Positions 51,363-62,197 of a DNA stretch of 64,000 nucleotides are shown here, one piece after another; the first letter of the stretch is position 1, and each line of letters begins with the position of its first letter. The notes under the pieces are model-generated. The model searched no databases, had not been told where the DNA came from, and saw only the letters and a list, made by a program, of their open reading frames with translations. Source of the stretch: Burkholderiaceae bacterium. GTDB taxonomy: Bacteria; Pseudomonadota; Gammaproteobacteria; Burkholderiales; Burkholderiaceae_E. Location of the stretch: NCBI GenBank assembly GCA_024235875.1, contig JACKLP010000003.1, positions 124,001 through 188,000 on the forward strand, in the 5' to 3' direction. A program made the position numbers and the translations under genes.

Positions 51363-51764
51363 TCAATCGACCACCGCGACCGCCTCGATCTCGATGAGCC
51401 ATTCCGGCAGCGCCAGCGCCGCGACGCCAACGAGCGTGCTCGCCGGCGGCGGCATGCCCGCGAAGAAGGGCGCGCGCGCCTGACCGATGAGCAACCTGTG
51501 CTCGGGCCTGTAGTCCACGACGTAGGTGGTGATCTTCACGATGTCCGAATAGCCTGCGCCGGCGGCCGCCAGCGCGCGGCCGATGTTGCGCATGACCTGT
51601 GCGGTCTGCGCGGCCAGGTCGCCGGCACCGACGAGTGCCCCGTTCTCGTCGATGGACACCTGACCTGCCGTATGGATCGTGCGCGCTCCGGACGACACCA
51701 CGACTTGCGAGAAGCTCGCGTTGTGCAGCAGGCCAGTCGGTCGGGGATACTCGATCTTGCTCAT
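51363..51764 (-). CDS. RidA-family protein
   Basis: 133 aa from ATG 51764, chosen for its GGAGA site and family length; an ATG at 51827 would add an atypical 21-residue tail. It has TAGQVSIDENGALVG, MRNIGRALAAAGAG and WLIEIEAVAVVD, fitting the reactive-imine deaminase family. It removes enamine/imine intermediates of amino-acid metabolism. Follows the GNAT gene on the same strand. Confidence 0.85.
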   Translation of the reverse strand: MSKIEYPRPTGLLHNASFSQVVVSSGARTIHTAGQVSIDENGALVGAGDLAAQTAQVMRNIGRALAAAGAGYSDIVKITTYVVDYRPEHRLLIGQARAPFFAGMPPPASTLVGVAALALPEWLIEIEAVAVVD

Positions 51765-51833
51765 CGGTTCGGTCTCCAGCACGACGTGCGCGATGGCCAT
51801 CGACGGGCGTTGTTCGCGATCCGCCATGTCCGG

Positions 51834-52295
51834 CTACAGCTCGCGCGAATAGACGATGAAGCCGCCATGGTGCGCTACCCGGTCGTAGAGTCGCCTGCCG
51901 GCGGCATTGCCGACCTGTGTCTGCCAGTAGACCCGACTGCTTCCGGTGGCGCGTGCCGCGGCGCAGACCGCCTCGATCAGTCGCTCGCCGATCCGCCGGC
52001 CGCGCCGGCCCGGCAGGACGAACAGGTCCTGCAGGTAGCAGACGTCGTGCAGCCTCGTCGTGCTGCGGTGAAAGAGGAAGTGCACGAGCCCGACGATCGC
52101 GTCCTCTTCGACCGCCACCAGCGCATGCACCGATTCGTTCGGGTCCAGAAACCGCGACCAGGTCACGCGGGTGATTTCCTCGGGTAGGGCCGTTGAACCC
52201 TCGCGGCCATAGAACGCGTTGTAGCCGTCCCAGAGCGGCCGCCATTGCGGATAGTCGGCCGGCCGGATACTGCGGATGCTAGGGTCATCAGGCAT
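51834..52295 (-). CDS. GNAT-family N-acetyltransferase
   Basis: 153 aa, ATG 52295. The acetyl-CoA binding motif is visible in LFVLPGRRGRRIGERLI, followed by VYWQTQVGNAAGRRLYDRV. Its start overlaps the end of a 66-codon frame by 8 bp. The acceptor substrate is unknown. Confidence 0.83.
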   Translation of the reverse strand: MPDDPSIRSIRPADYPQWRPLWDGYNAFYGREGSTALPEEITRVTWSRFLDPNESVHALVAVEEDAIVGLVHFLFHRSTTRLHDVCYLQDLFVLPGRRGRRIGERLIEAVCAAARATGSSRVYWQTQVGNAAGRRLYDRVAHHGGFIVYSREL

Positions 52296-52488
52296 GAGGC
52301 CATTCTCGTCCAGATGCGGACTCGACCTTTCGCTCCGGCGCGTCGGCGCAGATCTCGTGGTCGGCGACCATCTCGATGCCGGGCATGCGCGCCACCCACT
52401 CGAAGCGCCGCGCGGCCTCGACCACCGACACCGTCCAGATGGCCTCGAGGCGGGCCGCGATCAGCGCGGATGATTCATACGATGGCAT
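52288..52488 (-). CDS. Small protein, unknown
   Basis: 66 aa, not recognised. The start ATG 52488 has a near-perfect GGAGGT 6 nt upstream, it sits 27 bp after the ABC ATPase stop, and its end overlaps the GNAT start by 8 bp, all suggesting a translated link in the operon. The sequence is soluble and mixed (SSALIAARLEAIWTVSVVEA at the start). It may also be the remnant of a larger gene. Confidence 0.4.
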   Translation of the reverse strand: MPSYESSALIAARLEAIWTVSVVEAARRFEWVARMPGIEMVADHEICADAPERKVESASGREWPHA

Positions 52489-52514
52489 TCGAGACCTCCG
52501 AACAAGGCCACGAT

Positions 52515-54061
<1,547 letters not shown>

Positions 54062-54065
<4 letters not shown>

Positions 54066-55270
54066 CGGGCATCTCCCTGCAGGGCCGTTGCCAGCGGCAC
54101 GCGCAGCAGCCGGCCGCTACCCCTGCTGGCGCACCACAGGGCGCCGTCATGCTCGACCATCGCGGTGATGCCGTGGTGCTTGCCGTCCACCTGGCTGTGC
54201 AGCGAGCGCAGCACGCGCCCGTCCTCGGCCACGTGGATCACCAGGCCGTACGAGCGCGGCGGCGCCCAGGGCTTCAGCACGCCCATGTTCTTCACGCTCG
54301 CACCCTGCAAGGGCTCGAGGAAGGTGTGGCCCGACGACAGCGCCGGCGCGATCCAGTGCTCGGGCGCCATCTCCACCACCATGCGTTCGCGAAACGCCTT
54401 CTCGCGCAGCACGAACTCGGCCAGCAAGGTGCGCCCGGTGAACACCGCCACCCACACCCCGCCCGCCGACGCCGGCACCACGCGGCCCGGATAGCCCGGC
54501 AACTCGCGCAGCACCACCGAGGTGCGCCCGCCCTGCACGCGCAGCACCCGGTGACGCCAGCTTTCGGCCACCCAATAGGCCGGCTCGGCGCCTTGGGCAC
54601 CGGGTGCCGCGTGGATGCCCGCGGCCCAGGCCAGCTTCGATGCCAGCCATTCGGCGCGATGGCTTGCGTCCCGGCTACCGATTTCACCAATCTCCCAGCG
54701 ACCGGCCCGGCCGGTACGGCCCAGCGTCATCAGGTCGCGCTGCCACTCGTCGGGGCCGTGGCGGGTGGATCCGTCGGTGAAGGCCAGTGCGGTTTCGCCC
54801 AGCCAGGACAGCGCATTGACGCCCACCAGCGGGTCGCGACCCACGGCCTGCAGGCTGGCCGACTCATGGCCCGTGCCGGCGTCTGTGCCACCGCCAACGT
54901 CACCGTTGCTGCCACCGCCGTGGCCCCCGCCACCGCCGCCGGCGATCCCGTCCAGCACTAGCAATCGTCGGCCACCCAGGGCCACGGCCACGCGGCCAAG
55001 CGTCGACACCGCCAGCGCGGTGATCGGTGTCTCGAAGCGCCGGCATTCGGCCAGGGCGCCGCCGTGCCATCGGTACAGCGCCGGGCCGGCACTGGCGTAC
55101 AGCACGCCGCCCGACGCGGCGAGGTCGTCGAGGCCCGGGACTTCGGCCGCCACCTCGGCCTGGTCGAGCAGCCGGTTGGGCTTGAGCGTGCCGTCCATGG
55201 TCGGCACCGTGATCGCAGCATGGCCGCGGCCTAGTAGCCGGTCGGTGAAGTTGCGCAAGGTGGCGAGCAT
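54062..55270 (-). CDS. SMP-30/strictosidine-synthase-like beta-propeller protein
   Basis: 402 aa; the start ATG overlaps the preceding stop by 1 bp (TGATG). The C-terminal half shows the strictosidine-synthase-family pattern (ESWRHRVLRVQGG, LRELPGYPGRVVPA, KHHGITAMVEHDG). The N-terminal half has a Gly/His-rich insertion (about residues 110-130). No signal peptide, so it is likely cytoplasmic. Relatives hydrolyse lactones; the usual metal ligands are not clear here. It is a divergent relative of the propeller fused to the neighbouring permease. Confidence 0.75.
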
Positions 55271-57450
55271 CAGCCCTTCCCCCAGCGCTTGTCGTACTGC
55301 ACGAAATTCGGGTCGGCGTTCTCGAGCTTGTACTTGCCGATGCGATTGTTCAGGATGCCGCCCAGGTACAGGTGGCCCCGGTGCTCGCGCATGCTGGTGA
55401 TCATCGGGTGGTTGGCCCCGCCGAGGTCCCACAGCGTTTCGAGCACCTCGCCCTGCTCGGTGAACTTGAGCACGCAGCCGGTGTTGATGTTCGGGAACAG
55501 CCACTCGTCGAGCGGCACGCGCGTGGCCATGCGGCGCCGAAAGCCCGGCATGCGCAGCGCCAGGTCATAGGCCGGGCAGCGCATGCCCACCAGCGCCAGC
55601 CAGTAGTTGCCGTCGGAGGCGAGGTTGATGTTGTCGGGGTAGCCCGGCAGGTTGTCCAGCACCATTTCCACCTGGCCGGTCCTGGGACCCTCGAACCAGT
55701 AGCGCTTGATGCAGCAACCCCAGGTCTCGGCGAACAGGATCGATTGCCCGTCGCTGGCGATCGAGATGCCGTTCGGGAAGCGCAGGCCGCGCAGCACCGT
55801 GCGCGTGCTGCCGTTGCGCGGGTCGTAGCAGACGATGCGGCCGTTGCCCCGCGCCTCCAGGCCATCCACCGGCCATTCGTGCATCTCGTAGCGGGTGGTG
55901 GCCTCGCTGAAGAAGATGCGACCGTCATCGGCGATGTCCAGGTCGTCGGCCAGGCGTAGCCGGCTGTCGTCGTTGATCGAATGCCAGCTGCGGTTGGTCT
56001 CGTCGGTCACGCGCTCGACCTTCTGCTCGGGCGTGATGCGGTAGAGGCCCATGCCGCCGATGCACACGTTCAGGTTGTCGTCGCGGTCGAAGGCCAGGCC
56101 CAGCGGCTGGCCGCCGATGTGCGCGAACACTTCCATGCGCTCGTAGTCGGGCGCGAAGAAGCGGATGATGTCGCCGTGCCGGCTGCCGGCGTAGACATTG
56201 TCGTGGCGATCCAGGATCACGTCCTCGGGCGCCTCGATGCGGCCGGTGCCGATGAGCTGCACTTCGCGCAGCTTGTTGTTGAGCACGAACGGACCGGTCT
56301 TGGCCTGCGTGCAGTCGAGCAGCGGCCCGAGCGCCTGGTAGGCCGGGCTCACGTAGACCTTGCTGATGATGCGCTGGCGGTTCTTCAGCCAGCGTACGTC
56401 GATCATCGCGGCGGTCACCAGGATGGTGGCCAAGACCATGCGGTTCAAGCCACCGGGTGCCGACAGCGTGGTCAGGCCGTTGGTGATCAGCAGCACGATC
56501 ACCGTGCCGACCAGCGCCTTGGTTACCGACCCACGGCCGCCGCCCAGGCTGATGCCGCCGAGCACCGCGGCGGTCAGCACCAGCACCTCCATGCCCACGC
56601 CGATGTCTGCGCCGGCCGTGGCCAGGCGTGCCGCGAAGAAGGTGCCGGCCATGGCGGTGAGCACGCCGCTGGTCACGTAGCACAGGAACACCGTGCGGCG
56701 AACCGCGATGCCGCTGTTGTAGGCCGAACGGCGCGAGCCGCCGATGGCCATGATGTGCCAGCCGATGCGCAGCCGCGTGAGCAGGATGTGGCCGGCGATC
56801 GCCACGACCGCGTAGACCCAGGCCGACGTGGGAATGCCGGCAAACACACCGTCACCGATGAAGTCCCAGGCTTCGCTGTCCGGCAGGCCGCCCGCGATCT
56901 CGGTGCTGTACTGCAGGCTCAGGATCTCGTAGACCGAGCGAAAGATGATCAGCGTGATCAGCGTGGTCAGGAACGCGCGCAGACGCAGGTAGCCGACCAG
57001 GAAGCCGTTGATGGCGCCCAGCACGGCCCCACAAGCCAGGGCGCCGAGTACCGAGGCGGCCACCGGCCACTTCAGCACGTGCATCATCATCAGCGCGGCG
57101 AAGTTGGTCAGCGCGAACATCGAGCCGACCGACAGGTCGATGCCGCCCACGATCATCACCAGCGCCAGCCCCAGCACCACGAAGCCGATCTCGCCCGCCT
57201 GGCGCAGCGTCTCGGCCACGATGTCGGGCTGGTAGAAGTTGGGGATCAGGCGGCCCGAGATCAGCACCACGATCGCGAGCAGGATCACCGGGATGGCGGT
57301 CTCGGTCCAGCGCTTGGACAGGATCTCGCCCACCCAGTGGTCGGGCCAGTACTGGTAGCGCCAGCGGGTCAGCCGCTCGCGCAGCGTCTCGGGCGGCATG
57401 ACGCTCGATTTGCCGGCAGCGGACGACGCGGCGTCGGCGGCGGTGTTCAT
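55270..57450 (-). CDS. ABC transporter permease fused to a strictosidine-synthase-like beta-propeller
   Basis: 726 aa; ATG 57450. Residues about 40-350 are a CUT2 (RbsC-type) permease with VLGLALVMIVGGIDLSVGSM, GAINGFLVGYLR, and GGISLGGGRGSVTKALVG. Residues about 375-726 are a six-bladed propeller with strong family motifs: LRGLRFPNGISIASDGQSI, FAETWGCCIKRYWFEGPRTG and LDNLPGYPDNINLASDGNYW. No stop or frame change separates them, so it is a genuine fusion. The propeller would lie on the cytoplasmic side if topology follows RbsC, so imported substrate could be converted, for example a lactone opened, as it enters. Confidence 0.88.
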   Translation of the reverse strand: MNTAADAASSAAGKSSVMPPETLRERLTRWRYQYWPDHWVGEILSKRWTETAIPVILLAIVVLISGRLIPNFYQPDIVAETLRQAGEIGFVVLGLALVMIVGGIDLSVGSMFALTNFAALMMMHVLKWPVAASVLGALACGAVLGAINGFLVGYLRLRAFLTTLITLIIFRSVYEILSLQYSTEIAGGLPDSEAWDFIGDGVFAGIPTSAWVYAVVAIAGHILLTRLRIGWHIMAIGGSRRSAYNSGIAVRRTVFLCYVTSGVLTAMAGTFFAARLATAGADIGVGMEVLVLTAAVLGGISLGGGRGSVTKALVGTVIVLLITNGLTTLSAPGGLNRMVLATILVTAAMIDVRWLKNRQRIISKVYVSPAYQALGPLLDCTQAKTGPFVLNNKLREVQLIGTGRIEAPEDVILDRHDNVYAGSRHGDIIRFFAPDYERMEVFAHIGGQPLGLAFDRDDNLNVCIGGMGLYRITPEQKVERVTDETNRSWHSINDDSRLRLADDLDIADDGRIFFSEATTRYEMHEWPVDGLEARGNGRIVCYDPRNGSTRTVLRGLRFPNGISIASDGQSILFAETWGCCIKRYWFEGPRTGQVEMVLDNLPGYPDNINLASDGNYWLALVGMRCPAYDLALRMPGFRRRMATRVPLDEWLFPNINTGCVLKFTEQGEVLETLWDLGGANHPMITSMREHRGHLYLGGILNNRIGKYKLENADPNFVQYDKRWGKG

Positions 57451-57511
57451 CGTCGGGATCTCGCTGGAAGAAGGCCGGTGCCGCGGCAGTCCGCCGCGGC
57501 ACGTGGTGGCA

Positions 57512-58525
57512 TCACATGTTGGCCAGCTTCCAGCAGGTGCCTTCCTTGGCCGCATTGGCCTTGGTCACCGGGATCAGCGTGGTGTAGATGTTCTGCTTGG
57601 CTTGCCCGGCCTTGACACCGCCCTGAACCAGCCACTTGATCATGGCGGCCATGTCGGCCGCCTGGGTCGGCACGTCGTAGCTCAGGTTCAGGTCGAAGGC
57701 GCCCTGCTTGACCAGGTCGCAGGTGCCCTTCTGCTCACCGCCACCCGAGGTGGCCAGGAACACCTTGCCGGTCAGGCCGGCTTCCTTGATGGCCGCGGCG
57801 GTGCCGATGTCCATGCCGTCCCAGAAACCGACGATGCCGCACAGGTCGGGATGCTGCTTGAGCACCGTCTGCGTCAGCGCCTTGGCCTTGGCGGCATCCC
57901 AGTCGGCCGCCTGGTTGCTGACCACCTTGACCTGCGGGTTCTTGGCCAGCACGTTCTCCACGCCCTTGAGCGTATAGGCGCTGGCGGCCGCCGTCGGTGC
58001 GCCCTGCACGATGGCAATCTTGTTGCTCTTGCCCTTGCAGGCATCGACCACGGCCTGGGTGTCGCGCTCGCCGATTTCCACCCAGTCGGCGCCGACGAAG
58101 ACCGTCGAGGGCTGCGCGGAGCGCATGTTGATCTGAACGACATAGATGCCAGCCTTCTCGGCCTTCTTGATCAGCTTGGCATAGGTCTGCACGTCGGGGT
58201 TGTGGATCACGATGACCGCGGGCTTCTCGGAGATCAGTGTCGTGAAGGCCTGCGCACCGGTGTTGGTGTTCCAGTTCGGATCACGGAGCACGACCTTCAT
58301 GCCATGCGGCTCGAGCTCGCGCTTGAGGCCCTTGAGCCAGCCCTCGGTGAGGTCGAAGCCCATCGACACGGGGATGTAGCCGACCGTCTTGCCGGCCAGC
58401 GCGGCGCGATAGCCCGCGCGGAAGGGCTCGTTCAGGCCCTTGCCCTGGGCCAGCGCGCTCGAGGCGGCCGCCAGCGACAACGAGGCACCCAGCGCCACGG
58501 TGACCAGTTTGCGGATGAGTCTCAC
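57512..58525 (-). CDS. ABC transporter sugar-type substrate-binding protein
   Basis: 337 aa from GTG 58525, preferred because GGAG lies 6 nt upstream; an ATG at 58537 has no ribosome site. Signal peptide RLIRKLVTVALGASLSLAAA ends at ALA. The mature part is a periplasmic-binding-protein type 1 fold with KKAEKAGIYVVQINMRS and GIVGFWDGMDIGTAAAIKEAG. It sits between the two permease genes. Ligand unknown, probably a sugar, polyol or lactone. Confidence 0.88.
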   Translation of the reverse strand: MRLIRKLVTVALGASLSLAAASSALAQGKGLNEPFRAGYRAALAGKTVGYIPVSMGFDLTEGWLKGLKRELEPHGMKVVLRDPNWNTNTGAQAFTTLISEKPAVIVIHNPDVQTYAKLIKKAEKAGIYVVQINMRSAQPSTVFVGADWVEIGERDTQAVVDACKGKSNKIAIVQGAPTAAASAYTLKGVENVLAKNPQVKVVSNQAADWDAAKAKALTQTVLKQHPDLCGIVGFWDGMDIGTAAAIKEAGLTGKVFLATSGGGEQKGTCDLVKQGAFDLNLSYDVPTQAADMAAMIKWLVQGGVKAGQAKQNIYTTLIPVTKANAAKEGTCWKLANM

Positions 58526-58560
58526 ATGCGTCTCCATTGGTGGTGCGTGCCTGGCACGCG

Positions 58561-59529
58561 TTAGATGTCGCCCTGCTGGGCGGTCTCTTCGTTGCGCGGG
58601 TTGAGGATCGAATCGATGAGGATCGCGACCAGCAGCACCACGCCCTTGATGATGTTCTGCACCGAATACGACACGTCGAGGATGGTCATGCCATTGAGCA
58701 TGGTGCCGATCAGCAGCGTGCCCACGACCACGTTCAGCACGCCGCCGCGCCCGCCCGACAGCCCGATGCCGCCGAGCACCACCACCAGCACGACGTCATA
58801 GACCATGGTCGAGTTGTAGATGCGCGTGGGCATCGAGCTCACCGACGCCGCCATCACCAGGCCGGCGAACAGGCCGATCAGCGCCGCCAGCACGTACTCC
58901 AGCACCATGATCGGCCGGGTCGGCAGGCCGGTTGCGCGCGCGCCGAACGGGTTGTCGCCGATCGCGTAGATGAAGGCGCCGGCTCGCAGCCGCCGCAGGA
59001 ACAGCCCCAGCAGCAGCGTCGCCACCGCGAACATCACCACCGGCATCGGCAGCCCCGCCAGCTTGCCGCGGCCCAGCCACGCGATGCCGTCCATGCCGGG
59101 GGACCACTGCACCACTTCCAGCTCGAACAGGTAGCCCTGCCCCAGGCCGGCCAGGAACAGGCCCGAGGCCAGCGTCGTGAACAGCGACGGCACCTCGGCA
59201 TAGGCGATCAGCCAGCCATTGATGGCGCCGAACACCAGCGCGATGACCAGGCCCACGGCCAGCGCGCCGGGCAGCGACTGCCCGTGCTGCACCATCTGCA
59301 GCACGAGGCCCGACGGCACGGCCAGCGTGGCGATCATCGAGATGTCGATGCCGCGCCCGATCACCACCATCGCCATGCCGAGGCCCAGGATGCCCAGGAT
59401 GGCGACGTTCTGCAGCAGCGTCAGCAGGTTCTCGATCTTCGCGAAGCCGGGCAGGAACAGCGCGAAGCCCGCGGCCATCACGATGAAGATCGCGAAGACG
59501 ATGTTCTGCTGGGTGGGCTTGATCTTCAT
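58561..59529 (-). CDS. ABC transporter permease (RbsC-like)
   Basis: 322 aa, about 8-10 membrane segments, ATG 59529. CUT2 permease landmarks are LGLGMAMVVIGRGIDISM, GAINGWLIAYAEVPSLF and VVVLGGIGLSGGRGG. First gene of the ABC operon and partner of the fused permease at 55270, giving a heterodimeric channel. No regulator gene lies upstream; the next sequence is the low-GC cassette region. Confidence 0.9.
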   Translation of the reverse strand: MKIKPTQQNIVFAIFIVMAAGFALFLPGFAKIENLLTLLQNVAILGILGLGMAMVVIGRGIDISMIATLAVPSGLVLQMVQHGQSLPGALAVGLVIALVFGAINGWLIAYAEVPSLFTTLASGLFLAGLGQGYLFELEVVQWSPGMDGIAWLGRGKLAGLPMPVVMFAVATLLLGLFLRRLRAGAFIYAIGDNPFGARATGLPTRPIMVLEYVLAALIGLFAGLVMAASVSSMPTRIYNSTMVYDVVLVVVLGGIGLSGGRGGVLNVVVGTLLIGTMLNGMTILDVSYSVQNIIKGVVLLVAILIDSILNPRNEETAQQGDI

Positions 59530-59602
59530 GGATCTTGTTTTCGATCGGGCTGGCCGCCGACTGACGAAACGGCCGGGCGCAGGTGTCTCGCGCCGTAGGC
59601 TA

Positions 59603-60418
59603 TCACTTCGGGTCGGGGTAGGAGGTGGTGCGCGCGGTAATGTAGGCATAGTCGCCAACTTCCGTCGCGTATCGCGTCTTGACTGCGGCGAAGGCACCAG
59701 TGTGTAGATCAGCGGTCAACCGGGCGAGCCCTACCCGAAGCTCGTCGGGCGGAGCCAGTTGCGCGAACGAACTGATATTGGCTCTGACAGTCGGGTCCAG
59801 GTACAACTCGGGACGATGCTTGCCGGAGTAGAGGAACAGGTCCTGAAGCTCGTTCGTGACGAAAAACGGGGCAACGGTGATCGACTCGAACCCCGCCCGG
59901 GACAAGGCTGCTCGTAGCTTTGATTCGGATGGCATCTTCTCGATGGAGCGGGCCATCGTCTCCGGGAAGTAGTGGCAGAGCCAGTAGTGGTGCATCTGCT
60001 CGGCCAGACCCGTGAAGATCACAAACGAACCGGAGCGCAGCGTCCTGCGGACCTCCGCAAATGGCGACTTGAGGTCCCCGAAGTGGTGAATAGCGAGTGT
60101 GCAGATCGCGCCGTCGAAGGTGGCGCTGGGAAACGGAAGAGCGTCCACGCTCGATCGGGCCCAGGCGATGGCACTGGACTTGCGGCGAGCCTGGGCAAGC
60201 ATGACCTCGGACACATCGATTGCGCTCCACGCGCCGCCCAGTGCGGCAAGAGCAACCGTGTAGTTGCCCGTTCCGCATGCCAGGTCGAGGTAGGTTCCGG
60301 ACGGCACGAGGCGAAGTTCCCCGGCCAGCACCTGTGCGATGCCCGGATCGGCGCGACGGGATCGCGCGTAGGTAGTGCCGATGAGGTCGTAGAGCGTTGG
60401 CATGGTGGCTGTCGCCAT
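59603..60418 (-). CDS. SAM-dependent class I methyltransferase
   Basis: 271 aa; ATG 60418 (ATG 60403 possible). Motif I is YLDLACGTGNYTVAL (about 43-57), motif II region SAIDVSEVMLAQARRK, then DGAICTLAIHHFGDL. Acceptor unknown. GC is visibly lower than in the ABC operon beside it. A GTTGAGC sequence, fitting an integron recombination core (GTTRRRY), stands a few bases before the start, so it may be the last cassette of the array. Confidence 0.83.
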   Translation of the reverse strand: MATATMPTLYDLIGTTYARSRRADPGIAQVLAGELRLVPSGTYLDLACGTGNYTVALAALGGAWSAIDVSEVMLAQARRKSSAIAWARSSVDALPFPSATFDGAICTLAIHHFGDLKSPFAEVRRTLRSGSFVIFTGLAEQMHHYWLCHYFPETMARSIEKMPSESKLRAALSRAGFESITVAPFFVTNELQDLFLYSGKHRPELYLDPTVRANISSFAQLAPPDELRVGLARLTADLHTGAFAAVKTRYATEVGDYAYITARTTSYPDPK

Positions 60419-60507
60419 TGCTCAACGGTGCTGTATGCGGCCGCGAGCTCGCGGCAGCGGGTTCGCCGCCGACGGGTCAACTGTTCGCTCGATGGGGCGG
60501 TTCGCCG

Positions 60508-61146
60508 TCACGACCAGCCCCACGCATTGATGTCGCGTGCGCGATGGCGCTTGCGTCCTGAAACAAACTCATCATGGCGATCATTCAAGAAGGCGCCAAA
60601 GACCTTCAACTTCGACAGGCATGGCGCCTTTCGACCACGATATGCGTTTGGACTATCGGCGAGCTCCCAGCGGCGATTCAAGACCTCTGGGGCTTCGTCG
60701 CTCGGGTTGCCCCATTCCCCGACGCAGTGTTTGCACAAGTGGCTCCCAAACTCGGAGAGCCACACCTTGGCAGACGGCGAATCAAGGGACCCCGCTGCAA
60801 GTCTCTGGTCGAGCGCTGAATCGTGCTGCTCAGCCCACTGAAGGAGTAGCGGACTCAGGCGGCTGATGACCGCCTCATTAGCTGCCAAGCCGGTGTGCGA
60901 TGACAAGTAGTACGAGCCGCGGTACCCGTGCTCGGAATTGAAGAACAGGTCGAATGTTGTGCACGGGACGCGGAAATTGAAGACCACGCGCGAGAAGCCC
61001 TTCGCATCGTCGCATTCTTGCTGATGACAGCAAACCACCTGCATCTCCCGCGCAATTGTCTCGACAATCTCGTCGAATGCAGGCGCCCTCAGAAGAGCAG
61101 AAGTTCGCTCATGGCCGATTGTGTCACTGAATTGCCACCCAATCAT
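60508..61146 (-). CDS. Hypothetical protein of the cassette region
   Basis: Not recognised. 212 aa, ATG 61146, starting 16 bp after the GTTAACC end of an attC-like site. It is soluble and Cys/His-containing (VVCCHQQECDD, SHLCKHCVGEWG), which could bind metal. AT content is higher than in the chromosome around. One-gene-per-cassette spacing and orientation fit an integron cassette. Confidence 0.65.
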   Translation of the reverse strand: MIGWQFSDTIGHERTSALLRAPAFDEIVETIAREMQVVCCHQQECDDAKGFSRVVFNFRVPCTTFDLFFNSEHGYRGSYYLSSHTGLAANEAVISRLSPLLLQWAEQHDSALDQRLAAGSLDSPSAKVWLSEFGSHLCKHCVGEWGNPSDEAPEVLNRRWELADSPNAYRGRKAPCLSKLKVFGAFLNDRHDEFVSGRKRHRARDINAWGWS

Positions 61147-61161
61147 GTAGGTCCCCGAGAC

Positions 61162-61227
61162 GGTTAACGCCGTTGATGAGCAGCAGGACGCCGCAGGCGG
61201 ACTGGCTGTTCCGACAACTTGTTATGA
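61162..61227 (-). other. attC-like site (integron cassette recombination site)
   Basis: On the minus strand it runs from TCATAAC to GTTAACC with an imperfect inner dyad (CAGTCCGCC / GGCGTCCTG). It separates the Sel1 pseudogene from the hypothetical gene. The GTTAACC end deviates from GTTRRRY, so confidence is moderate. Confidence 0.45.
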
Positions 61228-61240
61228 GTGAAGCCTCGGA

Positions 61241-61708
61241 TCATCGTCCCGCAAGTTCCTTGACTATTTCCTCGCGCAGCTGAATGAATTGGTTCTGCGT
61301 GAAGTACCGGCCACCTCAGAATTCGCAACAAAAGAAGATAGCATTCCCGCCTGATTCATTGATAACGGCATCCATCAGCGCCTTAGCTTCGCGCAGATTT
61401 ATCTTCTCTTCGAGATAGAGCTAAGCAAGATTGAATTGCGCAATTCGCGCATCGCTGTTTTGATTGAAGTACCCCGATCTTCCAGTGGCACCAACGATCC
61501 TTCCGTTGGCCCAATCTCCATCCGCTTTCTGAGCCTCCGCCCGCCTATACCAGTACTCAGCTCGTTCTGCATCTCGAGTTACTCCCCACCCGTTTGCATA
61601 GAAGATACCGAGGCGCAACTGTGCCCAAGGTTCGCCGGCTTCCGCTCTCGGCTTTTCGATTTCCAGCGCACGGGCGAACGCACCAGATGTCCACGCGATG
61701 TCCGTAGT
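61241..61708 (-). pseudogene. Broken Sel1-repeat gene
   Basis: A continuous reading frame shows a Sel1-like repeat (AQLRLGIFYANGWGVTRDAE then RAEYWYRRAEAQKADG) and helical sequence after it, but it is interrupted by an in-frame TAG (61421-61423) and a TGA (61316-61318) before the natural end at 61241. There is no start codon between the cassette boundary at 61711 and the repeat, so the 5' end is also missing. Sel1 repeats mediate protein contacts. This copy is most likely dead. Confidence 0.7.
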
Positions 61709-61710
61709 CC

Positions 61711-61788
61711 GCCCAACGTTTGAGCTCGGCCGCTCGCGGGGGCTGGCGAAGCCAGCCGTAGCGAGTCGGCTGCAGCGACCTGTTAGGC
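61711..61788 (-). other. attC site (integron cassette recombination site)
   Basis: 78 bp. On the minus strand it begins GCCTAAC and ends CTCAAACGTTGGGC, the consensus RYYYAAC...GTTRRRY ends of attC. The inside folds into a long imperfect stem topped by GGCTGGC-TTC-GCCAGCC with CTCGC/GCGAG below. It lies 7 bp after the cupin stop, as expected for the 3' end of a cassette. Confidence 0.75.
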
Positions 61789-61795
61789 AACACCG

Positions 61796-62125
61796 TCAGT
61801 CCACTATGAACAGCTTGGCCCCGGTCTTTGTGCTTGACCTGTGGGGCTCAGCGTTGTCGGCAACTTGGTAGCTCATGCCGGGCTTGAGCGTGAACCTTCT
61901 TCCGTCCTCAAGTTCAGTTTCGAGTTCTCCCTCTGTGCACAGAAGGATGTGACCCTTGACGCACCAGTGGTCCGCCAGGTACCCAGGCGTGTACTCGACC
62001 ATGCGCACGCGGATAGGTCCAAAGTGGCGGGTCTGCCAGTAGGCTTTGCCAGTCTCGCCCGGGTGTTCAGTTCTCTGGACCGAAGCCCAATCGGTCGTTC
62101 CGAAAGGAATGCCGTGCATGTCCAT
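61796..62125 (-). CDS. Small cupin protein (DHCW-motif type)
   Basis: 109 aa single-domain cupin, ATG 62125. The barrel signature is seen in YLADHWCVKGHILLCTEGELETEL and the second motif in LKPGMSYQVADNAEPH, split by a short loop. Proteins of this kind are frequent in integron cassettes. Ligand or activity unknown. It is bounded by GTTAGGC at 62198-62204 and the attC at 61711-61788. Confidence 0.8.
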   Translation of the reverse strand: MDMHGIPFGTTDWASVQRTEHPGETGKAYWQTRHFGPIRVRMVEYTPGYLADHWCVKGHILLCTEGELETELEDGRRFTLKPGMSYQVADNAEPHRSSTKTGAKLFIVD

Positions 62126-62197
62126 GTTGTTCGATGCTTCTGGCGGCTTGATGGGAGTGATCAGTAGAGCATCACAGCGCCGTGTGTTGGCTGTGTT

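Noticed and set aside
51765..51827. Longer start for the RidA gene at ATG 51827
   Set aside because: It adds 21 residues not seen in RidA proteins; the ATG at 51764 has a better ribosome site and family length.
60419..60500. A third attC site between the methyltransferase and the hypothetical gene
   Set aside because: Only the GTTGAGC end fits. The opposite end (GCGAAC) and the inner dyad are poor, so it is not listed as a feature although the junction is mentioned.
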